DNA of 64,000 bases from Acanthaster planci (lineage: Eukaryota; Echinodermata; Asteroidea; Valvatida; Acanthasteridae): assembly GCF_001949145.1 (NCBI RefSeq), contig NW_019091380.1, positions 2,473,681 to 2,537,680 of the forward strand. The letters are read 5' to 3'. The position numbers and the translations under genes were made by a program. Within the stretch, counting starts at the first letter, position 1. Each line of letters begins with the position of its first letter. Positions 40,201 to 45,288 of this stretch are shown piece after piece. The notes beneath the pieces are model-generated. The model saw nothing but the letters and a program-made list of their open reading frames with translations. It did not search any database and was not told where the DNA came from.

Positions 40201-43200
40201 TAACAATGCCATACCCATGGAATGGAGGAATGGTAACCAACAGTCCACTAAATGAGTCTGTGCATGTCGGACGGTCATGGGATTCCCCAACATGTCTTGA
40301 CTATCAGGAGCATGCCAAATTGCCCTATCATACATGCGTGCCGGCCTTTGGCCTTGCCTACTACACGGGTGTTGGTGCAGGATAATAATAATTACAACAT
40401 TTGTACTGCGCTTTCCGCAATGTTTTAAAGCTCCACGGCATTATCATTATCCCTGCACATTAGGCTCACACATCATATGAATATTCCTGAAACCATCCCA
40501 GCTCCCTGGGGAGTATACTAGCCCAGTGCTTCCATTTCGGCGCAAACGGCTAAACATAACCGTGTCTGCCCTATCACAGGTACCCGTTTAGTCCTGGGTG
40601 ATATGGGGAGAGGCACATAGGAGTAAAGTGACTTGCACAGAATCACAACATGTTGCCACCAGCTGGATTCGAACCCCCGACCCAATGCTAAGAAGCTACA
40701 AACCTATAACCAGCTCTGACATGCCTCCAAGGATGACCCCGTGCAGCCGGGCTGCTACTGCTCACTATCAATCTCGAAGTAAACCAAAGATCGTACGAAG
40801 CGGCGATGGTAAACTGGATTGGTCTCAAAATTCCCGCAGAACGAAACTGTTCATTGTAATCCACGAGAGGGCGCGCTCAATCATTTCTCGATCGCACGGG
40901 GGCGGGGGCCTAGCCTATGTGAGAGGGGTCGCGTTTCCCAGCTACCCGGTGGAAGCCCGTTTCTGACAACCTGAACAGCTGTTTCTGGGAACATACATGT
41001 AGGATGTTTTTTATTCATCGAATCTTCTTTTTTTATTCAATTAAACTAGTATTGTTTTGATTAGAAGTTCGTGCAGAAAATCAACCTGGTAATATCGACA
41101 CAATTAACGTGAACGTAAGTGACCATGGTCTCCAGAAACCTTCGTCCAGGAATGAACTCCATCTTTTCTGGTAAAGTGTTAGAAAAGGCTGCACACGAGC
41201 CCGACCGTCACAGCGAATTATTTTATCTCTTTCTGCGCATAAAACCAAAGATTCAAAGCCTCAAAAGGGCACTTTATGCACAACCTGAAGCCCTAGGAAA
41301 CGTAAAGGAGAGCCGGAGAGATGAAATGAATTAAACATCGTTAACATGAGCGTTGTAGAAAGTTCTGCTGAAACCAGAGTCTGTTAAAGACTGAAACCCA
41401 TCCATACTCACCTAAGAGAGATTTGAACAAAGATCAAAAGGCGAAGAAATTTCTAACCTGACCCCCTCAAACGAATCACCTACATACATATGGAGTAAAA
41501 ATCACATTGCTTCTCAAAACCGACATAGCCGTTGCAAACACTGCGCAGCCATATTCTGTAACATAAAAGGAAAATTACTTCCCTGCATGTCACGATTTCC
41601 GAACCAATCAGGAAAATTCATCTGTGGGGAAAGGGTTCGACTTGACTATAAACACCCATCCTTCTAACCCAAGAGCCACGCGCCAGTGTTGTTTTGTGAC
41701 GCTGTTATGCATTGTTATTCTCAGTTGATTGAAATAGGGGGAATACATTTTAAGTATAATGATTGGTTTTTTCCTCCATCATGATAGTGCTGCGCGAACG
41801 TGTTCAAAAGGGTTGTGCTTTGAAGCGAAATTATTTTTTCAGAGGCATTATACTTTCTCCCGAACTTGTAACTGCAGTTAAAGGTTACAGGGACAAAAAG
41901 CTAAAAGTCCTGCATGAGAAAGTTCTGTTCCGATTGAAAGCCCTTAATTATCATAGATGTACGTCATTAACCTTTTTGAATAATGGTGGATACAATTATA
42001 GGGGCGCTATTAGAAGTGAGTAAATAATTGGAGAAAACAAACCACGGCTCATAAGTAGAACTGTAATCTCTATGAAACAAACAAAAGCCTTTTTTGCCCA
42101 AACCAAATAGAGCCCTCCTATTAATGTGTCCACCTGGGTAATAGAATTTGAAGGAGTATAGTTTCTGTTTGCAATTGCCGAGTGGAGTACAGTATTTTTC
42201 TTCGAATATTGTTCAGAGTTTGGTAGGAGTTCAACTTTCAATTTGGCTTTGAGAAAAAAGAAACCTTTCATTGCAATACAAATAGGCTCCATAAATTGCC
42301 CAATGCCTAGCCTTCAATGTTCCCAGGCTTAGATATGCTTGAGTAAACCTTTGGCGTAAACGTCCTGACCCGATTCCCCGTCAAAAGGTCATTCCGCAAA
42401 TCACCCATTAAATAATGATCTCAACATGCTATGGAATGGAGTTTGTTAAAATTAACAGTGGGATAAAGCAAGACGCATTATGACGTCAGCAACACATTAT
42501 TCTACCGCATGATGGCGTGACATTTTCACTTAAATTCTGGGTATAGGATCCTTTCCGATAACTTTAAAGGGATGACAAAAACCAGCCAGTCATTGGCACC
42601 AATGTGCCCACTGTACTCTAGAAGCCAAACTTTTACTGTGTGGACTATTTTTAAAGGGGTGGCAACACTTCAGGAGGGGTCAGAAACATTATTATGTTTT
42701 CTTGCCTACAAAAGGTAATAAAGTTTGTGATTTCACATAGTTTCCTCTTTTATTGGTTTCTTTAGTCCTTATGGATTATTGGTCGATTGGACCAAAACCT
42801 TGATAAATCCAACCCCCCTTTCAAATTTCTTTGGAGAATGACATAACAACACGTCCATGTATTATTTCCGCAGCAGTGTTTGACAATGCAAAGCCCTAAG
42901 TGTGGCACTAACAGCAATAGTTTACCCACAGTCAGACGGTTCGGTTTTTCAACTAAGTTCGGACCCTCTGTGCAATACATTTTGTACACTGAGATAGGTA
43001 CAGTACATGTTTGAAGTTTGAAGCATACCCCTACACGGTTTTGAGTTTCCCATATGAGGTAATAATCAGTCATATTGCGAAAAAAAGAACCGCTATTATT
43101 ATACGACCGACACTTGCTTTGGAGCACGTTCCAAATGACGCTAGTCACATAACCGACAGTTTGCTTGCACACAGTAGAAAGAAGGAAGCGCACAGGAATT

Positions 43201-45288
43201 AACTTGAAGGGAAAATGAAATCTGTTTACTGACCTTGGCCATAGCTTTCACGAGCACAAAAGTCAGTTTTCAGCTGCATTAGCCTGCACGTTAACAAAAT
43301 TTGAAGCTGGGTGAATTCCAACTAACTCGCAAAAAAAAAGAAGACACTCAGAGAAAATCTGAAATCGACGCACGGTGCAGAGAATAAACGAAATTTTATG
43401 TCAACTCTCTTCCTTCTCAAAGTGTGTTAAAAAGCCTTTAACGTCACCCCAAAGACATATTTCAGGACCCTCCCATAAAAAAATTTGCCTCTCCAAGAAT
43501 GTGATCTGGGTTTGCCTTTGCCGCGAATGGAGATAAGATATTCACAAACCAGAGTGGGAACGTCCAGTTCAAACAGTTAAGTCTCTGAACTTCTACCCAT
43601 TTCTTGATGGGAACTTCCCACCAACTCCTATACGCAGTCGTCGGCAGATAGTGACGCCCTTGGGTTGTTTGTGGACCATTGTACCATTTTGTAAGACACA
43701 CAAGAGTGGTCTTAACCTATTACACAACAATTTATCACGACCACTTCCTTGTGGTCGAAAAATATTCCTTACAGCAGCTGTGTTGTTCTCGTGGGAAATT
43801 AAATGTCATAATTTCCTACAGTCTACGGTCATTATTGTAGAAAAAACACAAAGGTAATGCAACTTCTGCGAGACGATAGGAAAGTAAATCTTTTCTTTTT
43901 TAAACAGAGAGGTCAAACCAACTAAGATATACACGTATCTGTATTTTAGGGAGTGTTTTATACCGGTTTTCGGTTGAAATTTAGGAGGGAAATTTAGGAG
44001 GGAAATTTCTTTCCTCGATAGAGTGTGTTCAACCGCAAGGGTTATTTGGATTAAACCACTAGACCTGTAAAGAGAGAGTCTTTCTGATCCATGGGTTGAA
44101 AACGATCATCGTAATCACATGTTCATCCTTGTACATGACTACTTGTAGCCCGCAGATGTCGGCTTTTCAACACTAAACCGATAGTGAAAACTACAATGCA
44201 CAAAAACCAGTCTGACATACGAAACTAGTCCAACACTTCCTTGAAACTGCATAAAGTTTGTCAAAGAAACAGCCCAAGCTTTTGGCTCAGTTTCATACAT
44301 TCCATTTGAGTTATGAAATACGAAATAATATTTTCCAAAAGTTGCACAAATTCGAATCATTTTGCTTCACTCGAAACGTGAAAAATGTTGAAGCGAACTC
44401 TCACTGAAAATTTAGTTGAGATCGTGACCTCGTCCCCTGAGAAACGTATGTTAAATTTGGCGGACAGTGTCTGTTACACAACACAGGAGGTAGCGTGTAT
44501 ATATACACATGAATCCCACATATTTTGATCTTAATGAATATCAAGCAAACCACACTGAAATGCATGAAATTATGTTGTGTTATGAAACAAATTATATAGC
44601 GGCAAAACAATAAAACATGCTTCACTGATTTCAGATCATACATCAGTCATGCAAGTTCAGCCTGATTTCGGTTCATCTTTAGCGTACCCCGCATTTTTAT
44701 GGACTCCATGCGTTAAAGCGGAGTCAGAGGAACCGCGGCCTCTGGAATACCATGGGAATACCGAGCAACGGTATAGTATTCCGGAGATCGCAGGTTCAAA
44801 TCTCGCTCCAGTCAATGTCTTTGTTAATCTTTATAAGCATTTGTAAGTACCTTGCCAGTTTCCTTATACAATTTGTTTCATGATCTTTGTTATTTTAATT
44901 TAATTACAGTAAATGCACAAAAGGTTTACTTGAGCCTACCCTAAAAGAAGAAAGAAATACCCTTTAACGTGACGTTATACGCAGGGGGTCGATTTACAAG
45001 GTTTTGTGCATGGTCCCCATCCTTCAAGTTACATCCACCTTTGATGATACTATCCACTTTACCTTGAACTATCTCTCCCGGTCTGTATGCGCTCCTGCTT
45101 GTGTTAAGTAATTCCACTTTAAACGGGTTGTTTTCTGATGGGGAGGCTTGATAGGCTACGCCTTGGGCTGTCTCGTGAACTGGTAACATGTCCAGGCATG
45201 ATTCCACCGGAGCACCGTTGTTATAAGCATAAGTTCGGCAGATCACTGACAGGATGAAGATGCCTATCCAGGTCGAAGCCATCATCAT
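1180..45288 (-). CDS. Reeler plus multi-EGF extracellular protein gene (36 coding exons seen, 3' end outside window)
   Basis: This is the overall span of one minus-strand gene; exons are listed separately. A signal peptide and Reeler domain (exons 1-3) are followed by at least 46 EGF-like repeats (exons 4-36). The evidence for a single gene is phase agreement: exon 1 ends in phase 1, exon 2 in phase 2, exon 3 in phase 1, and all later exons are symmetric 1-1, so the reading frame passes through every junction. EGF arrays on secreted or membrane proteins act in adhesion, matrix assembly or receptor-ligand contact; the actual role here is unknown. No transmembrane segment or stop codon was found before the window edge. 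Family resemblance is to Notch- and fibropellin-type EGF arrays, but a Reeler head is not part of Notch. The exon chain could in principle be two adjacent genes, but no internal signal peptide or stop suggests it. Confidence 0.8.
1667..1780 (-). CDS. Exon 35: EGF-like repeat
   Basis: 114-nt phase 1-1 exon reading [17 protein letters not shown], then NAYSC and [10 protein letters not shown]. The first Asp of the calcium signature is missing. Acceptor CTTGCAG, donor CAGA/GTAGGT. Confidence 0.93.
2341..2454 (-). CDS. Exon 34: calcium-binding EGF-like repeat
   Basis: 114-nt phase 1-1 exon reading N-I-N-E-C across the junction; [12 protein letters not shown], then NGYQC and [10 protein letters not shown]. 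Acceptor ATGTAG, donor ACAG/GTGAGT. Only 188 bases separate it from exon 33. Confidence 0.93.
2643..2756 (-). CDS. Exon 33: calcium-binding EGF-like repeat
   Basis: 114-nt phase 1-1 exon starting [17 protein letters not shown], then GAFRC and [10 protein letters not shown]. Acceptor TTGTAG, donor ATAA/GTGAGC. Confidence 0.93.
3527..3640 (-). CDS. Exon 32: calcium-binding EGF-like repeat
   Basis: 114-nt phase 1-1 exon starting [17 protein letters not shown], then GFYQC and [10 protein letters not shown]. Acceptor TTTACAG, donor ATTG/GTAGGT. Confidence 0.93.
3641..6429 (-). other. Intron 31 with a hAT-like MITE copy
   Basis: 2.8-kb intron between exons 31 and 32. Besides the MITE at 4672-4875 I see no coding exon or RNA gene; the rest is unique AT-rich sequence. 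Confidence 0.7.
4672..4875. mobile_element. hAT-like MITE, copy 1 (about 204 bp)
   Basis: Starts CAGTGACGTATTTGAG and ends CTCGAATACAACACTG, an imperfect terminal inverted repeat beginning CAGTG. The internal sequence (TTCAAATGAGCT, CACCCTGTTACTTATGA) matches the copy at 27640-27845. An extra CAAGTCC-type short tandem is present near the left end. No target duplication is visible, so this copy is older or its edges are eroded. Confidence 0.7.
6430..6543 (-). CDS. Exon 31: calcium-binding EGF-like repeat
   Basis: 114-nt phase 1-1 exon starting [17 protein letters not shown], then NAYSC and [10 protein letters not shown]. Acceptor TTACAG, donor ATTG/GTGAGT. The downstream intron to exon 32 is 2.8 kb. 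Confidence 0.94.
7283..7450. repeat. Dispersed repeat, copy A
   Basis: Shares the stretch ACTGGACCAA...GCACAA...AGCAATGGAGGCT...GGTGGGAACT with 30990-31160 and, more diverged, with about 47344-47420. Three copies in one window indicate an interspersed repeat. Edges and class are not resolved; no terminal repeats were seen. Confidence 0.55.
7514..7627 (-). CDS. Exon 30: calcium-binding EGF-like repeat
   Basis: 114-nt phase 1-1 exon starting [17 protein letters not shown] (possible N-glycosylation N-A-T), then GSFNC and [10 protein letters not shown]. Acceptor ACGCAG, donor ATAG/GTAATC. Confidence 0.93.
8464..8577 (-). CDS. Exon 29: EGF-like repeat
   Basis: 114-nt phase 1-1 exon starting E-L-N-P-C (calcium signature lost). 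[12 protein letters not shown] then [10 protein letters not shown]. Acceptor TTTTCAG, donor GTTG/GTGAGT. Confidence 0.93.
8950..9128 (-). mobile_element. tRNA-derived SINE with 15-bp target duplication
   Basis: On the minus strand the right part (about 9118-9045) resembles a tRNA: a box A-like TGGTCGAGTGG and box B GGTTCGAGTCC with correct spacing for an RNA polymerase III promoter. The element is flanked by the perfect direct repeat GAAATCTAATACATT (8935-8949 and 9129-9143), the signature of LINE-driven retroposition. The acceptor stem does not pair properly, so it is not a working tRNA gene. Confidence 0.85.
9195..9308 (-). CDS. Exon 28: calcium-binding EGF-like repeat
   Basis: 114-nt phase 1-1 exon starting [17 protein letters not shown], then NGYRC and [10 protein letters not shown]. 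Acceptor TTGCAG, donor ATAG/GTGGGT. A tRNA-derived SINE ends about 70 bases past the donor in the intron. Confidence 0.92.
10015..10128 (-). CDS. Exon 27: calcium-binding-type EGF-like repeat (degenerate signature)
   Basis: 114-nt phase 1-1 exon starting E-I-D-Y-C, where the Glu of D-x-D-E-C is replaced by Tyr. [12 protein letters not shown] then [10 protein letters not shown], which includes a possible N-glycosylation site N-G-T. Acceptor GGCAG, donor AACG/GTGAGT. Confidence 0.93.
11336..11449 (-). CDS. Exon 26: calcium-binding EGF-like repeat
   Basis: 114-nt phase 1-1 exon starting [17 protein letters not shown], then NSYQC and [10 protein letters not shown]. Acceptor CCGCAG, donor ACAG/GTATCA. 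Confidence 0.94.
11979..12092 (-). CDS. Exon 25: calcium-binding EGF-like repeat
   Basis: 114-nt phase 1-1 exon starting D-I-N-E-C, the calcium-binding EGF signature, then [12 protein letters not shown] and NGYSC with the aromatic residue expected for the calcium-site packing. Acceptor CCACAG, donor CAGG/GTAAAT. Confidence 0.94.
12204..12288. repeat. Intronic hairpin, about 38-nt arms
   Basis: Arms 12204-12242 and about 12254-12288 are inverted copies with a few mismatches and small gaps; the ten bases next to the loop (AGCAGAATCT and AGATTCTGCT) pair perfectly around an 11-nt loop. It lies in an intron of the EGF gene. Could be a short palindromic repeat or a precursor-like hairpin. Confidence 0.6.
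12847..12960 (-). CDS. Exon 24: EGF-like repeat, first of thirteen 114-nt exons
   Basis: 114-nt phase 1-1 exon; acceptor TTCACAG, donor [22 protein letters not shown] then [13 protein letters not shown] possible N-glycosylation site N-A-T. No calcium-binding signature. Confidence 0.92.
13530..13588. repeat. Hairpin containing telomere-like TTAGGG repeats
   Basis: Left arm 13530-13553 (TTAACCCTAACCCTCCT...) and right arm 13565-13588 (...AGGAGGGTTAGGGTTAA) are inverse copies with one mismatch over 24 bp, around an 11-nt loop. Confidence 0.8.
13958..14074 (-). CDS. Exon 23: EGF-like repeat
   Basis: 117-nt phase 1-1 exon; acceptor TTTCAG, donor [22 protein letters not shown] then [12 protein letters not shown]; the loop between cysteines 3 and 4 is one residue longer than in the exons that follow. 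Confidence 0.92.
14979..15291. mobile_element. Foldback element, 313 bp
   Basis: Both ends carry the 17-bp inverted repeat GTTTAAACCAAAGATCG. Inside, further stretches are also inverted (GGAGCAAGCAATATGCCTG against CAGGCGTATTGCTTGCTC; TAGCGCCG against CGGCGCTA), so the element is palindromic over much of its length. It is GC-rich relative to flanks, has no open frame of note and no evident target duplication. The same terminal sequence (AAACCAAAGATCGTA) recurs at about 40785. Confidence 0.75.
15491..15850 (-). CDS. Exon 22: EGF exon expanded by a 54-bp half-EGF minisatellite
   Basis: 360-nt phase 1-1 exon predicted between acceptor ATTTGAG (weak) and donor ACAG/GTGCAG. It opens AIDHC like a normal EGF, but an 18-codon unit [18 protein letters not shown] is repeated about five and a half times. 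Each unit carries only EGF cysteines 1-3; the last copy runs into a degenerate tail ending [10 protein letters not shown] (cysteines 5-6). I count 19 cysteines, an odd number, so the region cannot fold as ordinary EGFs with all cysteines paired. Being phase-symmetric it could be skipped without frame loss. It may be expressed, skipped or a decaying exon. Confidence 0.65.
15543..15830. repeat. 54-bp tandem repeat (minisatellite) inside exon 22
   Basis: Unit begins CATGCACAGGTTGTCGGCAC on the plus strand and repeats about five times with few substitutions. As 54 is divisible by 3, all reading frames through it stay open, producing misleading plus-strand open frames. Confidence 0.95.
16455..16688 (-). 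CDS. Exon 21: two EGF-like repeats
   Basis: 234-nt phase 1-1 exon; acceptor GGACAG, donor ACAG/GTGAGC. First repeat [12 protein letters not shown], second [12 protein letters not shown] with an alanine-rich loop (ASAAAYQC). Markedly GC-rich at third positions compared with neighbouring exons. Confidence 0.93.
17519..18211 (-). CDS. Exon 20: six EGF-like repeats in one exon
   Basis: 693-nt (231-codon) phase 1-1 exon, the longest in the gene. EGF starts are CVSQPC, CASVPC, CVSNPC, CDSNPC, CVSNPC and CMSNPC. Linkers of type E-T-(A/P)-V-(D/N) and the core Q-T-S-Y recur, showing common descent with exon 19. The last unit ends [10 protein letters not shown]. Acceptor TTTCAG, donor ACTC/GTAAGT. Confidence 0.94.
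18212..19956 (-). other. Intron 19, no recognised feature
   Basis: 1.7-kb intron between exons 19 and 20. Both strands were scanned; nothing beyond AT-rich unique sequence and short open frames without family resemblance. Confidence 0.6.
19957..20532 (-). CDS. Exon 19: five EGF-like repeats in one exon
   Basis: 576-nt (192-codon) phase 1-1 exon. Five EGFs start CESQPC, CTSEPC, then three times [12 protein letters not shown]. Repeats 3-5 share the linker E-V-P-(V/I)-N-L and differ by only a few residues; the 114-bp units at about 19957-20300 are nearly identical at DNA level, so they arose by recent tandem duplication or are kept alike by gene conversion. Donor ATCC/GTAAGT, acceptor CTCAG. 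Confidence 0.93.
21117..21350 (-). CDS. Exon 18: two EGF-like repeats
   Basis: 234-nt phase 1-1 exon. The first EGF is [12 protein letters not shown], where the normally invariant glycine after Asn is replaced by Glu. The second is [12 protein letters not shown] with NNQTSYTC. Acceptor CAAAAG, donor ATTC/GTGAGT. Confidence 0.9.
22094..22324 (-). CDS. Exon 17: two EGF-like repeats
   Basis: 231-nt phase 1-1 exon with EGFs starting [12 protein letters not shown] and [12 protein letters not shown]; ends [10 protein letters not shown]. Acceptor TTGAACAG, donor ACGC/GTAAGT. One possible N-glycosylation site (N-Y-T) in the first repeat. Confidence 0.92.
23074..23193 (-). CDS. Exon 16: EGF-like repeat
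   Basis: 120-nt phase 1-1 exon; acceptor CTTGCAG, donor [22 protein letters not shown], then [12 protein letters not shown]. The amino-terminal half is close to exon 15 (shared CFENF), suggesting these two exons are paralogous duplicates. Confidence 0.92.
23759..24626. other. Assembly gap (868 Ns) truncating exon 15
   Basis: Run of N. It removes the 3' part of exon 15. Gaps inside near-identical tandem EGF units often reflect repeat collapse, so the number of missing EGFs cannot be inferred from gap length. Confidence 0.99.
24627..24768 (-). CDS. Exon 15 (partial): EGF-like repeat 14 and start of repeat 15
   Basis: The acceptor GACACAG at 24769-24775 and the first EGF ([12 protein letters not shown] to [10 protein letters not shown]) are intact. 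A second EGF starts after the linker SSPINT with C-V-S and then runs into the run of Ns, so the donor and any further EGFs of this exon are hidden. By comparison with exons 19 and 20 it could hold several more repeats. Confidence 0.88.
25553..25760. repeat. 65-bp tandem repeat, about 3.2 copies
   Basis: Unit beginning TGTTGGATCTTGTGGTGACC recurs at 25553, 25618, 25683 and (partial) 25748, a strict 65-bp period with only a few base changes. Located in intron 14. Confidence 0.95.
25913..26032 (-). CDS. Exon 14: EGF-like repeat 13
   Basis: 120-nt phase 1-1 exon; acceptor GTTAG, donor [22 protein letters not shown] then [13 protein letters not shown] 65-bp tandem repeat lies about 150 bases beyond its donor in the next intron. 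Confidence 0.9.
26819..26850. repeat. Short SINE-core fragment
   Basis: TTTTATACTCCTGGGTGGAGACGGGCAA resembles the conserved core of a widespread marine-invertebrate SINE, also represented by the longer copy near 40383-40745. Only the core is recognisable. Confidence 0.35.
26891..27010 (-). CDS. Exon 13: EGF-like repeat 12
   Basis: 120-nt phase 1-1 exon; acceptor GGCAG, donor [22 protein letters not shown] then [12 protein letters not shown]. Confidence 0.92.
27640..27845. mobile_element. hAT-like MITE, copy 2 with 8-bp target duplication
   Basis: 206-bp non-coding element with imperfect terminal inverted repeats of about 29 bp (left CAGTGTTACATTCAAGTCC, right end the inverse of CAGTGTTGTATTCGATTCC). 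It is flanked on both sides by the 8-bp direct repeat GCCCTAGG (27632-27639 and 27846-27853). CAGTG ends with 8-bp duplications are the hallmark of hAT transposons. No transposase is encoded, so it would depend on an autonomous element elsewhere. Confidence 0.85.
27906..28133 (-). CDS. Exon 12: EGF-like repeats 10 and 11
   Basis: 228-nt (2 x 38 codons) phase 1-1 exon. Repeat 10 is C-x4-C-x5-C from [12 protein letters not shown]; repeat 11 starts [12 protein letters not shown]. Donor TTCG/GTAAGCC. A hAT-like MITE with an intact target duplication ends about 50 bases past this donor, inside the intron. Locally GC-rich compared with the rest of the gene. Confidence 0.92.
28914..29150 (-). CDS. 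Exon 11: EGF-like repeats 8 and 9
   Basis: 237-nt phase 1-1 exon with two EGFs and no intervening intron. The first begins [12 protein letters not shown]; the second [12 protein letters not shown] and ends [10 protein letters not shown]. They are joined by a short D-E-P-I-N-A linker. Acceptor TTAG, donor CTCG/GTAAAA. Confidence 0.92.
29281..29490. repeat. 34-bp tandem repeat, about six copies
   Basis: GATTCAGCGTCAAA...TTTTATGACATCAGATGA units repeat with a 34-bp period (GATTCAGCG at 29401, 29435 and 29469); the copies to the left are more diverged and indel-bearing. Confidence 0.9.
30990..31160. repeat. Dispersed repeat, copy B
   Basis: Second copy of the family at 7283-7450, in the same orientation. 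Matches include the run AGCAATGGAGGCT and the following GGTGGGAACT. Confidence 0.55.
32578..32758. mobile_element. MITE, 181 bp with about 29-bp terminal inverted repeats
   Basis: Left end GCAATTCCATATAAAAGTGG, right end is the inverse of GCAATTCCATGTAAAAAGTAG; both continue to AAATTTGGC. No coding capacity, AT-rich interior, and no clear target duplication, so the superfamily is not assigned. Confidence 0.75.
32910..33026 (-). CDS. Exon 10: EGF-like repeat 7
   Basis: 117-nt phase 1-1 exon; acceptor ATGTAG, donor [18 protein letters not shown] followed by [12 protein letters not shown]. The following intron, about 3.8 kb, is one of the largest in the gene and carries tandem repeats and a MITE. 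Confidence 0.9.
33833..33955 (-). CDS. Exon 9: EGF-like repeat 6
   Basis: 123-nt phase 1-1 exon; acceptor TTTCGCAG, donor ATAG/GTAAAT. Pattern [12 protein letters not shown] then [12 protein letters not shown]. The glycine usually found in the fifth-to-sixth cysteine loop is shifted (PPTHTG instead of xxGxTG). Confidence 0.9.
34765..34881 (-). CDS. Exon 8: EGF-like repeat 5
   Basis: 117-nt phase 1-1 exon; donor GAG/GTGAGT. Peptide [12 protein letters not shown], then [12 protein letters not shown] gives the full six-cysteine pattern. The acceptor is ATAG with a weak pyrimidine tract (upstream sequence is TTCAATGAATAG), the least certain edge of this exon. Confidence 0.87.
35404..35532 (-). 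CDS. Exon 7: EGF-like repeat 4
   Basis: 129-nt phase 1-1 exon, acceptor GTTAG, donor AGAG/GTAATT. The loop between cysteines 3 and 4 is longer than in neighbours ([12 protein letters not shown]) and contains a possible N-glycosylation site N-S-T. Confidence 0.88.
35999..36880. repeat. ACC/ACA-rich low-complexity tract around an assembly gap
   Basis: Runs of CCACAACCACAGCAACTAC-type sequence occur on both sides of the gap. Open frames through it (Thr/Pro/His or Val/Gly-rich) are compositional and not genes. It lies in intron 6. Confidence 0.9.
36025..36549. other. Assembly gap (525 Ns) in intron 6
   Basis: Run of N embedded in the ACC-rich tract; probably repeat sequence that could not be assembled. 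No exon is expected to be lost, since exons 6 and 7 join in phase. Confidence 0.99.
36903..37019 (-). CDS. Exon 6: EGF-like repeat 3
   Basis: 117-nt phase 1-1 exon, acceptor TTTTACAG, donor GTAAGTT. Six cysteines with [12 protein letters not shown] at the end. Its donor lies only about 35 bases from an ACC-rich low-complexity tract that continues through the intron into an assembly gap. Confidence 0.92.
37821..37937 (-). CDS. Exon 5: EGF-like repeat 2
   Basis: 117-nt phase 1-1 exon bounded by TTTAG and GTAAGT. Spacing is C-x4-C-x5-C, then C-x-C-x8-C ([10 protein letters not shown]). No calcium-binding D-x-D/N-E signature precedes the first cysteine. Confidence 0.92.
38056..38178 (-). CDS. 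Exon 4: EGF-like repeat 1
   Basis: 123-nt symmetric phase-1 exon; acceptor CCAG, donor GTAAG. Six cysteines are present. The second-to-third spacing is four residues (CVNGRC) instead of the usual five, so this is a slightly short EGF, often seen as the first unit after another domain. It ends C-x-C-x8-C as expected. Confidence 0.88.
38995..39068 (-). CDS. Exon 3: end of Reeler domain
   Basis: Short 74-nt exon found by phase matching. The acceptor is CTGTAG and the donor ACAG/GTAGGC. With exon 2 it reads [16 protein letters not shown], the typical last strand of a Reeler domain (V-x-F-x-A-T-x-V-x-S-x-D-x-F-W-V), followed by a Thr/Ser-rich linker ([12 protein letters not shown]) that leads into the first EGF. 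It converts the phase from 2 to 1, which all later exons keep. Confidence 0.85.
39604..39829 (-). CDS. Exon 2: central part of Reeler domain
   Basis: 226-nt exon with acceptor TGCAG and donor GTAAGT. It opens in phase 1 and ends in phase 2. The peptide contains [12 protein letters not shown], matching the Reeler core strand F-x-G-F-L-x-Q-A-R, then one cysteine (LQCRTGD) and W-Y-A-P near the end, as expected before the last Reeler strands. The intron to exon 1 is about 5.1 kb, the longest in the gene. Confidence 0.88.
40383..40745. mobile_element. SINE-like retroposon
   Basis: Begins with an ATAATAATAAT stretch followed by TGTACTGCGCTTTCC, then TCCCTGGGGAGTATACT and GTGACTTGCACAGAATCACAA, and contains GGATTCGAACCCCCGACC (box B in inverse orientation). 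This order of blocks is familiar, from memory, as a widely dispersed tRNA-related repeat in marine deuterostomes. The single-letter details are diverged, so the copy is old. Confidence 0.6.
44757..44823 (+). repeat. tRNA-like fragment (SINE head or tRNA pseudogene)
   Basis: GAGCAACGGTATAGTATTCC resembles a degenerate box A region and GCAGGTTCAAATCTCGCTCC carries box B. No proper anticodon arm or acceptor stem can be drawn, so it is not called a tRNA gene. Confidence 0.5.
44961..45288 (-). CDS. Exon 1: signal peptide and start of Reeler domain
   Basis: Coding exon of 109 codons plus one base. I place the start at the first of three consecutive ATG codons (45288); the open frame extends three codons upstream but begins there with GTG. 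Residues 1 to about 21 form a signal peptide with a hydrophobic core ([10 protein letters not shown]). The mature part begins with Y-N-N-G-A-P and has the Reeler pattern C-x2-M-x-P-x-H. The donor is AAGG followed by GTATTT. No TATA box is evident upstream. The 5' UTR is not defined. Confidence 0.85.

Larger units (their letters stand above)
39830..44960 (-). other. Intron 1 (5.1 kb)
   Basis: Holds the SINE at 40383-40745 and a tRNA-like fragment at 44757-44823. Other open frames (for example 42762-43193 minus) have no recognisable domain and atypical composition, so I do not call genes here. First introns commonly hold enhancers, but none can be pointed to. Confidence 0.65.

Noticed and set aside
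40598-40966. 122-codon plus-strand open frame
   Set aside because: Overlaps a SINE-like repeat, with no protein family resemblance.
42762-43193. 143-codon minus-strand open frame in intron 1
   Set aside because: No recognisable domain, irregular composition and no supporting splice or start context; likely chance.
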